A stretch of 64,000 nucleotides of DNA from Vibrio ishigakensis (GTDB taxonomy: Bacteria > Pseudomonadota > Gammaproteobacteria > Enterobacterales > Vibrionaceae), in assembly GCF_024347675.1 (NCBI RefSeq), contig NZ_AP024881.1, positions 930,001-994,000 on the forward strand, in the 5' to 3' direction. The translations under genes and the position numbers were made by a program. The notes beneath the pieces are model-generated. The model did not search any database. It saw only the letters and a list, made by a program, of their open reading frames with translations, and was not told where the DNA came from. Positions 1-8,350 of the stretch are shown piece after piece (position 1 is the first letter of the stretch; each line of letters starts with the position of its first letter).

Positions 1-149
1 AATTTGGCACCAAGGATGGGAATCCCCAGCGATGCATTGCTGTTCGCAGAGTTATACACGCCACCAAGGGTAACAGAAAGGTCGCCAGCATAAGCGCTGC
101 TTGTCAGTATGCTTGCTGTGATTAGACATAGTTTTAGCTTTTTCATCAT
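1..149 (-). CDS. 5' end of a secreted or outer-membrane protein gene (partial)
   Basis: Only the first 49 or so codons lie in the window; the gene runs off the left edge. The translation starts MMKKLKLCLITASILTSSAYA, a good Sec signal peptide (Lys-rich start, hydrophobic core, small residues at the cleavage site), followed by a stretch reading GDLSVTLGGVYNSANSN. The Gly/Asn/Ser-rich alternating sequence just after the signal is typical of the first strand of an outer-membrane barrel, but this is inference from very little sequence. Either of two adjacent ATG codons (149 or 146) could be the start. No family can be named. Confidence 0.6.
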   Translation of the reverse strand, partial: MMKKLKLCLITASILTSSAYAGDLSVTLGGVYNSANSNASLGIPILGAK

Positions 150-452
150 CGCTTAGTACCGTTCTATTTGTTGAGTGAGCGCTTTAGCCTTTTGGCTACA
201 TGCGAGCTTGTAAGCAAATATTACAGTGCGATTTTCGATAATTAGAATGAGTAAATATCGAAAATATCGATAGATTATAGAGCGAGTGAAGAGCAGATGA
301 AGATTGAGTAGCTTTGGTATTTGGGTAGGGGAGTTACTTCTAGGGTTGTTAGTTGAGACCAAATTAGACTGGGATGTTAGCCGGTAAGGTTTGGAGAGTC
401 AGTGGTGGGAAAAATGAGGCGCCAACTCAAGCGCCTCGTTTACAGGTATAAC
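150..452. other. intergenic region, no gene seen
   Basis: About 300 bases between the start of the left-edge gene and the end of the PACE-type gene, both on the minus strand. It should hold the promoter of the left-edge gene. A 69-codon frame on the minus strand (153-362) has no recognisable motif and is not accepted as a gene. No clear terminator hairpin with a T-run was found. Confidence 0.5.
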
Positions 453-920
453 TTAGTTTACGGTGCATATTGGTTGAAATGGAGTCGCGTTGATTGGGAA
501 TACGCGGTCATAGATTAGGTTGAATACTGCTGAGTAAAATAGAGCGTAAATAACGAAGCCAATATCAGCAATCAGAGCTTCAATGAAGCTCAAATTAAGG
601 CTTAGTGCAAGTACTGGAACTGTAACCAAGATTAGACCTAGTTCAAATAAGACTGCATGCATAACTCTTTGCTTTGAAGTTTTATTACAATGCCCTTGTG
701 TTTTATATAGGTGTTTATCAAATAGAAAGTTAAATAACATGTTCCATGCCATAGCCAGTAGAGACATTGCCATAGCTAGAATACCTACATGATGACTAGC
801 ACCCTGGATAAACATCATACCGATAGGTATTAAAGTTACAATTAATCCAATCTCAAAAAAGATAGTGTGACGAATTCTGTCCATGAAAGAGCGATTGGTT
901 TTAATATTGTTAGTATTCAT
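453..920 (-). CDS. PACE-family (AceI-like) small multidrug efflux transporter
   Basis: A 155-residue inner-membrane protein with four predicted transmembrane helices, arranged as two similar halves of the bacterial-transmembrane-pair type. Each half starts with an Arg-x-x-His helix: RIRHTIFFEIGL near residue 16 and RVMHAVLFELGL near residue 85. The Glu in each FE.GL motif matches the conserved acidic residue that the PACE transporters (chlorhexidine and other biocide exporters such as AceI) use for proton coupling. Length and layout fit the family. A GGGAGA ribosome site precedes the ATG by about seven bases. The next gene upstream on the same strand (961-1386) is a diverged relative, so the two may be co-transcribed across the 40-bp gap. 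The transported compound cannot be told from sequence. Confidence 0.82.
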   Translation of the reverse strand: MNTNNIKTNRSFMDRIRHTIFFEIGLIVTLIPIGMMFIQGASHHVGILAMAMSLLAMAWNMLFNFLFDKHLYKTQGHCNKTSKQRVMHAVLFELGLILVTVPVLALSLNLSFIEALIADIGFVIYALFYSAVFNLIYDRVFPINATPFQPICTVN

Positions 921-960
921 AATATATCTCCCATCTAATCGTTAGTAACTTTAAATTGGC

Positions 961-1386
961 TTAGAAAAATTTGTCGTAAAGAGCATTAGTAAAATATGTG
1001 TAGGAAAATATAAGAGCGCTAAACCATAAGTCAGCTGACATGACCTGCCAGAATGAGGAGTCGAGCATAGAAAATAATATAGGCGCTGAAATTACGAGTA
1101 GTCCTGCTTGGAATAAAAGTGCATAGACAAAGCGACACTTAGCTGATTTCTTTAAACTACGTCGCCATTTCCATAAATATGTATCGAATCCAAAGCTGTA
1201 AGCTGCATTCCAAACAATCGCTGCAGTAATGAGTAGCAGTATCTTGCCACTGACCAGGTTTATGTCTGCCACATCATCAATAAACACTGGTGCCACCAAA
1301 AGCAAGATCCCACCTTCTAGAGTAAGTGCTCGCACTAGTCTGCTCTTTAGTGGACGTATTGGTTGAGTACAGGTTTGTTGGTTCAT
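961..1386 (-). CDS. diverged PACE-type membrane protein
   Basis: A 141-residue four-helix membrane protein with the same two-half layout as its downstream neighbour. The first half has RLVRALTLEGGILL, keeping the key Glu. The second has RFVYALLFQAGLLV, where Gln replaces the conserved Glu and Tyr replaces the conserved His. The frame opens 18 codons upstream, but the ATG at 1386 is preceded by GAGGAG at ideal spacing and puts the protein start close to the family norm, so that start is chosen. The pair 453-920/961-1386 may work as partners, since paired small transporters are known in related groups. The loss of polar residues in the second half means transport by this subunit alone is uncertain. 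Confidence 0.68.
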   Translation of the reverse strand: MNQQTCTQPIRPLKSRLVRALTLEGGILLLVAPVFIDDVADINLVSGKILLLITAAIVWNAAYSFGFDTYLWKWRRSLKKSAKCRFVYALLFQAGLLVISAPILFSMLDSSFWQVMSADLWFSALIFSYTYFTNALYDKFF

Positions 1387-1487
1387 GACTATCTCCTCAT
1401 TGATGGCGCTATTATCTAGCCCATCAGGAAATAGGTACAATGATTAACTATTAATATATCCGATAGATTAAAGTGTCCTCTATATAG

Positions 1488-1516
1488 GTGGTACCGTCTT
1501 CAATATCTGGTGCCAC
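1488..1516. promoter_or_regulatory. imperfect inverted repeat between divergent genes
   Basis: GTGGTACC at 1488-1495 and GGTGCCAC at 1509-1516 form 8-base arms with one mismatch around a 13-base spacer. It lies between the divergent membrane-protein gene (start 1386) and the outer-membrane barrel gene (start 1656). It could be an operator; there is no further evidence. Confidence 0.25.
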
Positions 1517-1595
1517 TTTGATATCTCTATCTATTGAAATTCCCTATAGTTTCTATTTTCATCTATTTGACATGTTTGCGTAAATTTCGCCTCGC

Positions 1596-1612
1596 GCCAG
1601 ACGGATTGGCAG
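1596..1612 (+). promoter_or_regulatory. leader element shared by two barrel genes, copy 1
   Basis: GCCAGACGGATTGGCAG lies 44 bases before the ATG of the barrel gene at 1656. It contains GCCA...TGGC short inverted arms. Almost the same string occurs before the paralogous gene at 2530. It lies in the likely 5' untranslated leader, so it could be an operator, a small-RNA target or simply a remnant of the duplication. Confidence 0.4.
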
Positions 1613-1655
1613 GAAATTGCATGGAGGTATCTGTAATTTTTTGAGGTAATCAAAC

Positions 1656-2264
1656 ATGAAAAAAATACTTCTAGCGTCAACGCTTGTTCTACTATCCGCG
1701 CCTTCTTTTGCAGCGAAAGACAGCTCAGGCTTCCGTGTTGGTGGTGGTTTTGGTACAGACTTTGGTAATTATCAGCTCAGAGAGGAGGGAAGACGTGGTC
1801 TTTCTATTGAAGCTGATCCAACATTTGTCCTCGAAGCAGGTTATGACTTCAATGATATTTTCGCTATCAATGTCAAAGGGTCTGCTACGGGCAATAAAAT
1901 TTATGGGAAGCATAGACGAACCCAACGCGAATTATACAACTTAGGCACTACTTATGACCTAGTTGTAGAGGCTGAAGCGGGCTACACATTCGAGCTTGAC
2001 CGTTCTACTTCAATTAAACCATACGTTGCACTGGGTGCAGTTGGTTACGATAAGAAAACCACAGAATTTTATGAGTTTGAAGATGACAAAGACAAGAACG
2101 CAATTAAGGCGCGTGGTGCATTGGGTGTCCGCATGACGCTAGGTAATGGTGTCTACGTTGATGGTCGAGTTCAGGCAACCGATTTCTCACCGAAAAGCGG
2201 TGACTTTAAGCCAAAAGATCACTTGTTAACGCAAGGTTTAATCACCGTAGGCTACAAGTTCTAG
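1656..2264 (+). CDS. small outer-membrane beta-barrel protein (OmpA/OmpW-like fold)
   Basis: A 202-residue secreted protein. Residues 1-19 (MKKILLASTLVLLSAPSFA) are a clear signal peptide. The mature part alternates polar and hydrophobic residues and has the pattern FRVGGGFGTDFGNY near the start, EAGYDFNDIFAINV in the middle, EAEAGYTFEL and KPYVALGAVGY further on. It ends in VGYKF, with the terminal Phe used by the BAM machinery. These are the marks of the small 8-strand barrel family annotated as outer-membrane beta-barrel or porin-family proteins in vibrios. A paralogue with the same layout follows directly (2530-3108), and both share a leader element. A strong terminator follows at 2322. 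Ligand and role are unknown. Confidence 0.78.
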   Translation: MKKILLASTLVLLSAPSFAAKDSSGFRVGGGFGTDFGNYQLREEGRRGLSIEADPTFVLEAGYDFNDIFAINVKGSATGNKIYGKHRRTQRELYNLGTTYDLVVEAEAGYTFELDRSTSIKPYVALGAVGYDKKTTEFYEFEDDKDKNAIKARGALGVRMTLGNGVYVDGRVQATDFSPKSGDFKPKDHLLTQGLITVGYKF

Positions 2265-2321
2265 TCAATTCCCAGTATTGATATGTGCATTACAACTGAG
2301 TTGATTGTCAGACTCAACTAG

Positions 2322-2342
2322 GCCCCCGCAAGGGGGCTTTTT
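2322..2342 (+). terminator. rho-independent terminator
   Basis: GCCCCC-GCAA-GGGGGC followed by TTTTT, 58 bases after the stop of the barrel gene at 1656-2264. A perfect 6-bp GC stem with a T-run. Confidence 0.9.
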
Positions 2343-2470
2343 CGTTTGTTGCCCTCAGCAACCCTCTCACTTGCATCCCAAAATGGATTAAAGAGCCTCT
2401 AATGACCTATGCAATATTTGCATAGTAGCTATTTTCTTCAATGAATTTATCCAATGTAAATTAGCACTCG

Positions 2471-2488
2471 GCCAGACAGGATTGGCAG
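2471..2488 (+). promoter_or_regulatory. leader element shared by two barrel genes, copy 2
   Basis: GCCAGACAGGATTGGCAG, 42 bases before the ATG at 2530, matches copy 1 at 1596-1612 except for one inserted A. The distance to the start codon is nearly the same in both genes, while the surrounding sequence differs, which suggests the element itself is conserved. Confidence 0.4.
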
Positions 2489-2529
2489 TGGTAAGAGGGA
2501 CATATTTAAACAATTTACTGGGCAATTTA

Positions 2530-3108
2530 ATGAAAAAACTAATCTTAGCATCCGCTCTGGCAGTCATATCCGCTTCTTCTTTAGCTTCTATCGATGACCA
2601 ATCTGGTTTTCGTATTGGCGGCGGCTTTGGTACAGATGTAGGCAAGTACCAACTGAACAATCTGGGTGGTGAAAATGTGTCTGCAGACCCCGTATTCATT
2701 CTAGAGGCGGGCTATGACTTTAATGAAATCTTTGCCCTAAATGTAAAGGGTAATATGACCAGCTACACAGACTATGGCGATAATCCTAAAAACTATCGTC
2801 CAACATGGGATCTGACCGTAGAGGGAGAGGCAGGTTATACCTTTGATCTAGATAATGGGGTACTGATTAAGCCTTACGCTGCTCTGGGTGCTGTGGCTTT
2901 TGACTCAACAACAAGCTCAGACTCGCTTGAGAGTGGTACAAATGCAATCCGTGCACGTGGTGCATTGGGAGCAAGAATGACCTTGGATAGTGGCTTGTAT
3001 TTTGATGGTCGTATTCAAGCTACTGACTTAACGCCCAAAGGCATGAAGTTCAACAGTAAGGATGATTTGCTAACTCAAGCCATGCTTACTGTCGGTTATA
3101 AATTCTAA
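2530..3108 (+). CDS. small outer-membrane beta-barrel protein, paralogue of 1656-2264
   Basis: A 192-residue protein counted from the ATG at 2530, which gives a clean signal peptide (MKKLILASALAVISASSLA). An upstream TTG at 2482 would add 16 residues before the signal and is rejected. The mature protein repeats the layout of the preceding gene: FRIGGGFGTDVGKY, EAGYDFNEIFALNVKGN, EGEAGYTFDL, KPYAALGAVAF, RARGALGARMTL, and a final VGYKF. The two genes are clearly a tandem duplication, diverged mainly in the loop regions (the segment around the DYGDNPKNYR loop). A terminator follows at 3141. Function is unknown beyond outer-membrane location. Confidence 0.78.
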   Translation: MKKLILASALAVISASSLASIDDQSGFRIGGGFGTDVGKYQLNNLGGENVSADPVFILEAGYDFNEIFALNVKGNMTSYTDYGDNPKNYRPTWDLTVEGEAGYTFDLDNGVLIKPYAALGAVAFDSTTSSDSLESGTNAIRARGALGARMTLDSGLYFDGRIQATDLTPKGMKFNSKDDLLTQAMLTVGYKF

Positions 3109-3140
3109 GAGCAGATTTAAAGACGCTCTCATAGTCGAAT

Positions 3141-3163
3141 AAGCCTCCACAGTGGAGGCTTTA
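3141..3163 (+). terminator. terminator hairpin
   Basis: AAGCCTCC and GGAGGCTT arms around ACAGT, 33 bases after the stop of the second barrel gene. The T-run is short, so termination is probable but not certain. Confidence 0.7.
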
Positions 3164-3541
3164 CTGTATCTGTTACTCGTCTCTCCACAAAAAGACAGAA
3201 ACTCTAGTTCATCTCGGCCCATATGAATTTGCTATAGGTTTTAATTACAAGTATCGCTGTAGTCAGTGAAGACTTGCTCAATATTATGTTGGCGGTATTT
3301 ACTTCATGAAAATAGCCAATTCAGCTTCTATGAATTATCTTTAAATAAATCAGAAGTTTATCGACCGCTTTCCATCTAAATTATGCTTTATATCTCCCCT
3401 TGTTATTTCATCTAAGCCAAAAATATTTGGATTGTCTCAATTCTTTCCTAACCTGCCTGTGAGTAGCCTCGATCGAATAATTTTATTGGAGTATCGGTAG
3501 GGTCGCAGATAGGTGACGTCCATGGAAGGAACGAGATTATT
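3164..3541. other. AT-rich intergenic region, promoter of the pseudo-kinase gene
   Basis: About 380 bases without a coding frame worth accepting. It must contain the promoter of the gene starting at 3542. A CCAAA/TTTGG short inverted repeat lies at 3417-3430. I see no convincing -35/-10 pair and no RNA gene. Confidence 0.4.
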
Positions 3542-5956
3542 ATGCTGGGTATATTTTCGAGTCAAAGTCTGACAAGGGTGGTGGTTTTGTGTTCCTTGTT
3601 CATCCTAGTTTGCTTAGGGTTGATGAGCACCATTAATCACAGTCTTACCAACAAAAACAGTTCGCTGAAAGAACTCGCGCTTCTTCTCAATTCAATCCAG
3701 TACAATCAAGCGCGAATCATAGATGCGAGGGCTGAGCTGGTCAGTAATAAGAATCAGGATACGCTACAAAGACTCAACTCTTATCGAGGTGAACTTGAAG
3801 AAAATATCCAAAGTTTTAATGAATCGGCCTATTTGCATAATATTGATGAAATTGTATTTGAGCCTAGCTTTGATCAGAACATGCAGGCTTATGAAGAGTA
3901 TATAAATCAGATAGATAGTCTTCAGAAGTCTCTATTAAATGAGGAAGGAAAGGGACTTTTAGAGAGCCATAGACTCGCTTGGTTTTTACTCTATCGTTCC
4001 TCGTTGACCTACAACAGCGAGAGTTTATCGACCTCGCTACTCAACACTCAGTATTCTATTGATAACTTCATCAATCGACCAGACACAGCCAACCTCAGAT
4101 CAGCCAATAGCTTGATCAGCAAGACTCAAGAGTCTATCGGCCGAGAATATCAATATCTGTATCAAGCGTTTTTAACCTACGAGAATGTGTTTCAATACAT
4201 CACAGATACCTACAATGAGATAGGCATCAATGATGACTCTGGGATTAGGCGAGAGTTGTCAGGCTTGGAGTATGCGCTTAGATCCTATGTCTCTGAGCGT
4301 CAGGCTAATTTTGATAGCTATGCAGCTAATCAATTAACCCAAAATCAGAACCTGTATTGGGTGGCCAATGGAACCCTGTTTTTATCTGTCGTTTTGGCAG
4401 TGATATATCTTATCTACAAGAGTGCGTCGTTTGAGAATTGGATGATGGCATCTAAAACCAGTGCAGCTAGGCTTCATCGCAGTAAGAATCAGTTCTTGGC
4501 CGACGTGTCTAATGAGATTCGTACTCCACTGAATGGCATCATAGGAATGGCTAACTTCCTTTCTGAAGATAACCTCAAATCCCATCAAAGAGACCAGGTC
4601 AATATCATCAGTAACTGCTCCAATAAACTGCTCTCTTTAGTCAATGATGTGTTGGACCTATCTAGGATTGAGTCTGGAGACTTTAGGGTTAACCCAGTAG
4701 TAATAAACACCAAGCAGGCAGTATTTGATTGTGTTGAACTGTATCAGCAGGACGCCCTGATTAACTCGACTCGATTTGAACTCGAGATGGACGATGCGTT
4801 GCCTCATCAGGTGCAATTAGACGAGTTCAGGCTAAAACAGGTATTGAATGCGTTTTTGTCCGATGCGGTTAAAGACAGCTTCATCGAGACCATAGTGATT
4901 AGGCTCAAATCTGAGTTTGTAAACGACACCAGCCGAATCAATCTGTTGTTTGAAATAGAGAATCAAAGACCAGAACTGAGCAACGCAGACAGCTTTAGTT
5001 TCCAGAATTTGAGCCAAATGAAACTCAGCGCTGGGCTATCCGAGTTCAGCATCAATGTTTGCGATGCCATCATCAATAAAATGGGTGGTGAGCTATCTGT
5101 TGATAAGCGAAATGAGCAAGTCCTCAATATCCGATTTAATCTGCAGGCCAAGGTCATTAAGCAGGCTGTTGGTGCTACAGAGCGAGATACAAACCCTTCT
5201 ATCGCGGTGGTCGTAGATTCTGAGAAACAAAGACAGGCTATCGTCAAAGAGTGCACGGACCATGGGTTCAAAGATATCCAAGGCTATGACAGTTTGGAAG
5301 AAGTTGGAAACCATGTGAACACCCTGATTTATCAGCCCTATGAGAACGGTAAGTCTATTAAGCAGTTGAAGCAATATATCGAGCAGCACCCTGATACTCG
5401 CATCATAGTGTCCGGAGAGAAGGTTAATCCGAGCTTTCGCGGGGTGAAGCAAATTGCAGGCTATGTGACCTATCCCGTTTTGGGACAACGTCTTATCTCT
5501 TTACTTGAAGACAAGGATGAGTCAAATCCACTTCTGGAGAGAGAGGAGATACCTTCCACTTCGTTTGAAGAGCTCAATATTTCAGGCCGAGTCTTGATAG
5601 TCGAGGACGATGAAGTGAATGCGAAAGTGCTTTCCCTTTATCTATCTAAGCTAGACTGCGAGTTTGATGTGGCTTCAAATGGTTTAGAGGCAGTCAATCA
5701 AATCAAACGGGGTAATCATTACAGCATCATCATTATGGATTGCATGATGCCTGTCATGGACGGATACCAAGCGACCGTTGAAATAAGAAAACTCGAGAAA
5801 GAACTTAGGTTAACACCGACACCAATCGTCGCGCTGACAGCAAACACCTTAGAGCAAGATCTAAATAAGTGCCTAGAGTCGGGCATGGACAGATATTTGC
5901 TGAAACCAATCGATAAGAATTTACTGTTTGAGACTATCGAAGAGTTTGTTTCTTAA
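3542..5956 (+). CDS. hybrid-kinase-like protein lacking the active histidine (pseudo-kinase with receiver)
   Basis: An 804-residue inner-membrane protein. Layout: TM helix at about 10-30, a helical periplasmic region to about 275, a second TM at about 275-293, a HisKA-like region at about 315-375, an ATPase-like region at about 415-540, a linker and a receiver at about 680-800. The HisKA motif reads [15 protein letters not shown], so Asn324 replaces the phospho-accepting His. In the ATPase-like part the N-box Asn is Asp (LSDAVKDS) and the two Gly-rich ATP-lid motifs are missing. The receiver is intact: acidic pocket IVEDDEVN, phospho-acceptor Asp733 in [10 protein letters not shown] and the Lys of LLKP. 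The protein therefore should not autophosphorylate but could be phosphorylated on its receiver. The gene ends 33 bp before a GGDEF-EAL gene, likely co-transcribed. Confidence 0.85.
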   Translation: MLGIFSSQSLTRVVVLCSLFILVCLGLMSTINHSLTNKNSSLKELALLLNSIQYNQARIIDARAELVSNKNQDTLQRLNSYRGELEENIQSFNESAYLHNIDEIVFEPSFDQNMQAYEEYINQIDSLQKSLLNEEGKGLLESHRLAWFLLYRSSLTYNSESLSTSLLNTQYSIDNFINRPDTANLRSANSLISKTQESIGREYQYLYQAFLTYENVFQYITDTYNEIGINDDSGIRRELSGLEYALRSYVSERQANFDSYAANQLTQNQNLYWVANGTLFLSVVLAVIYLIYKSASFENWMMASKTSAARLHRSKNQFLADVSNEIRTPLNGIIGMANFLSEDNLKSHQRDQVNIISNCSNKLLSLVNDVLDLSRIESGDFRVNPVVINTKQAVFDCVELYQQDALINSTRFELEMDDALPHQVQLDEFRLKQVLNAFLSDAVKDSFIETIVIRLKSEFVNDTSRINLLFEIENQRPELSNADSFSFQNLSQMKLSAGLSEFSINVCDAIINKMGGELSVDKRNEQVLNIRFNLQAKVIKQAVGATERDTNPSIAVVVDSEKQRQAIVKECTDHGFKDIQGYDSLEEVGNHVNTLIYQPYENGKSIKQLKQYIEQHPDTRIIVSGEKVNPSFRGVKQIAGYVTYPVLGQRLISLLEDKDESNPLLEREEIPSTSFEELNISGRVLIVEDDEVNAKVLSLYLSKLDCEFDVASNGLEAVNQIKRGNHYSIIIMDCMMPVMDGYQATVEIRKLEKELRLTPTPIVALTANTLEQDLNKCLESGMDRYLLKPIDKNLLFETIEEFVS

Positions 5957-5989
5957 GGGATTGTAATAGTCGAATGGTGAGGGATAACT

Positions 5990-8287
5990 ATGAAACTAAC
6001 CTACAAAGCTAAAGCTCGAAGGATCTTAGCTGGATTGTATCTGCTAGTGGTTCTGTCTATGTGCTCCTATGAGAAGTTGACAATAGATAGAGGGGCGGAA
6101 GAGCATTCAGAGCTTCTGCTGTCGAGCTTTGTTCGTAAAGCTGACAATATGTTTTATACGTTAGATCTCTATGCCGATGCATTGGCAAATGAGCCAAAAG
6201 TCGCACAGTGTATGGTCTCTTGTAGTCCTAGGTCACGTGCAAGTTTGGAACAAAAATCGGAGCTGATGAAGCAGCAGTTGCGCCCCCTTTTAGATAAGTA
6301 TTTTGACCTCACCTTTAGCTCAGACGATGGATTTGTTAAGTATATTCATTTCGCCCTCGTAGGTAGCAAAGGCGCAGAGCGTTCATTTCTTTTCGATGGT
6401 GTTGGTTGGGAAGATAAAAAGCTTAACTTCAATAGTGACGATGAGGTCGGACTTATCACGGTTAGAAACCGAAACCTTGAAAATATCTATGTAAAAAGAG
6501 CGGTATATCTGAAAGGCAGGTATGTTGGTACCGTGTCGTTTATTGCCGGCAACTATCTGATTAATAACCTAGAACCCCTGTATATGCTAAGGCAAGGGTT
6601 CCTTGGGGCTAAGTATTATGTCAACGACCATCCTTGGCACAGCAAACTTACAGCACCCACACAGTCTTTTGGTTTGAGTGACCATGTTTCGGCGAACATG
6701 TCTTACGCTGGATTAAACCTCGAAATCGACGTTGCATACAGCTATCTATCTAAATATCAATCCTTACTCATTTCTCTGGCTATCGTCAGCACCTCATTTG
6801 TTTTGATGTTGCTCCTTCTTGAAAACCGGTTTAATGGAATCGAAATAGGCATAAAAACCAAGGAGCTTGGTAACCTAGAGCAGAGGCGAAAAATTAACGT
6901 TCTTTCACATCACCTGTCTAAAAAAGATGAGAACGAGAAGAAGCTTGAGTACAAGGCTACCCATGATCTGCTCACTGGGGTTCTAAATAAAACAGCTTTG
7001 TTGGAAAGGCTGGACAGGGAGGTGTTAGATGCGAGGCGTTATGAGCGTGATTTTGCCTTGCTATTTATCGATCTTGATAACTTCAAGCACCTTAATGATT
7101 ATGCCGGTCATCAGGCTGGGGACTATGCCCTCAAGCTACTTGCCGAAAATCTGAACAATTCTATCCGAGCGACAGATGCCGTAGGTCGCTATGGTGGTGA
7201 TGAGTTCGTAATAATTGCCTCTAGCATTCACGACAAGGGAAGCATTACCTTCCTAGTCGATAGGATTAAAAAGTCCTTGTCTAAGCTAGTGCATCACGAG
7301 GACAAAAAGATACTTCTCAATGGCTCTATCGGGATAGCTCTGTTTCCTCAAGATGCAACCAATGCCAAGGCCTTGATTGAGAAAGCTGATACCGCCATGT
7401 ATCACGCCAAATCTGTGGGTAAAGGGGTGGCTAAGTTTTATAACCCTGACATGGATTTAAGGGCCAAGAGGGAGCTCAAGGTAGAATCCAGGTTGAACCT
7501 TGCGATTGAGAACAATGACTTAAGGCTGGAGTTTCAGCCTATCATTGACCTTGAACTAAATAGGGCTGTAGCGGCGGAGTCTCTGCTACGTTGGAAGGAT
7601 GAAGAGCTAGGTACAGTTAATCCTGATGAGTTTATTCAGGTCGCGGAAAAGAGCGGTGCTATAAATGGAGTGGGCCGTTTTGTGCTCCGAGAGTCAATCG
7701 CGCAAGCCAAGATTTGGGGACATCTGGATGACCTTAATGTGTCGGTGAACTTCTCCTGCTTCCAGTTTAACTCACCTAGAGAAACGCTAAATGAAGTGAA
7801 GGCTATCCTGCAAGAGGCGAATTTCCCCGCCAGAAAACTGCAGATAGAGATAACCGAAAGTCTGATGTTTAACAACAGCCAAGAGGTGCTGAACGTACTT
7901 CAAGAGCTGGTGGATATGAATATCCGCCTGTGCATCGATGACTTCGGTGCCGGGTATTCTGCGCTTAATTACATTCATCAATATCCATTCTCTGTTATCA
8001 AAATAGATAAAGACATAGTGATGGATATAGGCACTTCTAAAGCTTCTCGTGGGCTTGTGGTCGCTATTCTCTCTATGGCGAAAGAGCTAGAGTTGGATGT
8101 GGTTGCTGAAGGGGTTGAAAACCAAGAGACACTGGATTTTCTGAAGAAACATGGCTGCCGATACGCGCAAGGATTTTTGTTTAGTAAGTCTTTATCTACA
8201 AGAGACCTTCTTTGTTACCTATCCACCTCTCAGGCCATACTAGATAGCCATTCGGAAGAGTCGCCAGGTGAGCAAGAAAAGATATAG
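5990..8287 (+). CDS. membrane GGDEF-EAL protein (c-di-GMP synthesis/breakdown)
   Basis: A 765-residue protein with a TM helix at about 9-27, a periplasmic sensor of about 225 residues, a second TM at about 256-278 (LLISLAIVSTSFVLMLLL), then GGDEF and EAL domains. The GGDEF motif is intact at about 402-406 (GRYGGDEF), with an RxxD product-inhibition site (RATD) five residues before it. The EAL motif reads ESL at about 530, keeping the metal-binding Glu. The other phosphodiesterase signatures are present: VNFSCFQF, EITES, DDFGAG, KIDKD, AEGVEN and QGFLFSK. Both activities are possible; which dominates cannot be told. No HAMP domain is evident, unlike LapD. GAGGG precedes the ATG at good spacing, and the upstream pseudo-kinase with receiver is a natural operon partner. 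Confidence 0.88.
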   Translation: MKLTYKAKARRILAGLYLLVVLSMCSYEKLTIDRGAEEHSELLLSSFVRKADNMFYTLDLYADALANEPKVAQCMVSCSPRSRASLEQKSELMKQQLRPLLDKYFDLTFSSDDGFVKYIHFALVGSKGAERSFLFDGVGWEDKKLNFNSDDEVGLITVRNRNLENIYVKRAVYLKGRYVGTVSFIAGNYLINNLEPLYMLRQGFLGAKYYVNDHPWHSKLTAPTQSFGLSDHVSANMSYAGLNLEIDVAYSYLSKYQSLLISLAIVSTSFVLMLLLLENRFNGIEIGIKTKELGNLEQRRKINVLSHHLSKKDENEKKLEYKATHDLLTGVLNKTALLERLDREVLDARRYERDFALLFIDLDNFKHLNDYAGHQAGDYALKLLAENLNNSIRATDAVGRYGGDEFVIIASSIHDKGSITFLVDRIKKSLSKLVHHEDKKILLNGSIGIALFPQDATNAKALIEKADTAMYHAKSVGKGVAKFYNPDMDLRAKRELKVESRLNLAIENNDLRLEFQPIIDLELNRAVAAESLLRWKDEELGTVNPDEFIQVAEKSGAINGVGRFVLRESIAQAKIWGHLDDLNVSVNFSCFQFNSPRETLNEVKAILQEANFPARKLQIEITESLMFNNSQEVLNVLQELVDMNIRLCIDDFGAGYSALNYIHQYPFSVIKIDKDIVMDIGTSKASRGLVVAILSMAKELELDVVAEGVENQETLDFLKKHGCRYAQGFLFSKSLSTRDLLCYLSTSQAILDSHSEESPGEQEKI

Positions 8288-8305
8288 CGTCTTTGATGAG
8301 ACGCT
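8286..8305 (+). terminator. hairpin after the GGDEF-EAL gene
   Basis: AGCGTCT-TTGATG-AGACGCT, a perfect 7-bp stem that starts within the stop codon. There is no T-run, so it may stabilise the mRNA 3' end rather than terminate alone. Confidence 0.4.
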
Positions 8306-8330
8306 CACCTAGCGAACTCATTCCAAGACA

Positions 8331-8350
8331 AAGGGGTTAACTCACCCCTT
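8331..8350. terminator. bidirectional hairpin between convergent genes
   Basis: AAGGGGT-TAACTC-ACCCCTT, a perfect 7-bp stem followed on the plus strand by TATCTTT. It overlaps the stop codon of the minus-strand hybrid kinase gene (8337-10793). It probably serves both converging transcripts. Confidence 0.6.

Noticed and set aside
153..362. 69-codon frame on the minus strand
   Set aside because: No ribosome site, motif or sensible composition; it lies in an AT-rich promoter-like gap.
2482..2529. Upstream TTG start for the second barrel gene
   Set aside because: It would put 16 residues before a perfect signal peptide, and it lies within the shared leader element.
5990..8287. LapD-like c-di-GMP receptor
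   Set aside because: GGDEF, its RxxD site and all EAL residues are intact and no HAMP domain is evident, so it looks like an enzyme rather than a degenerate receptor.
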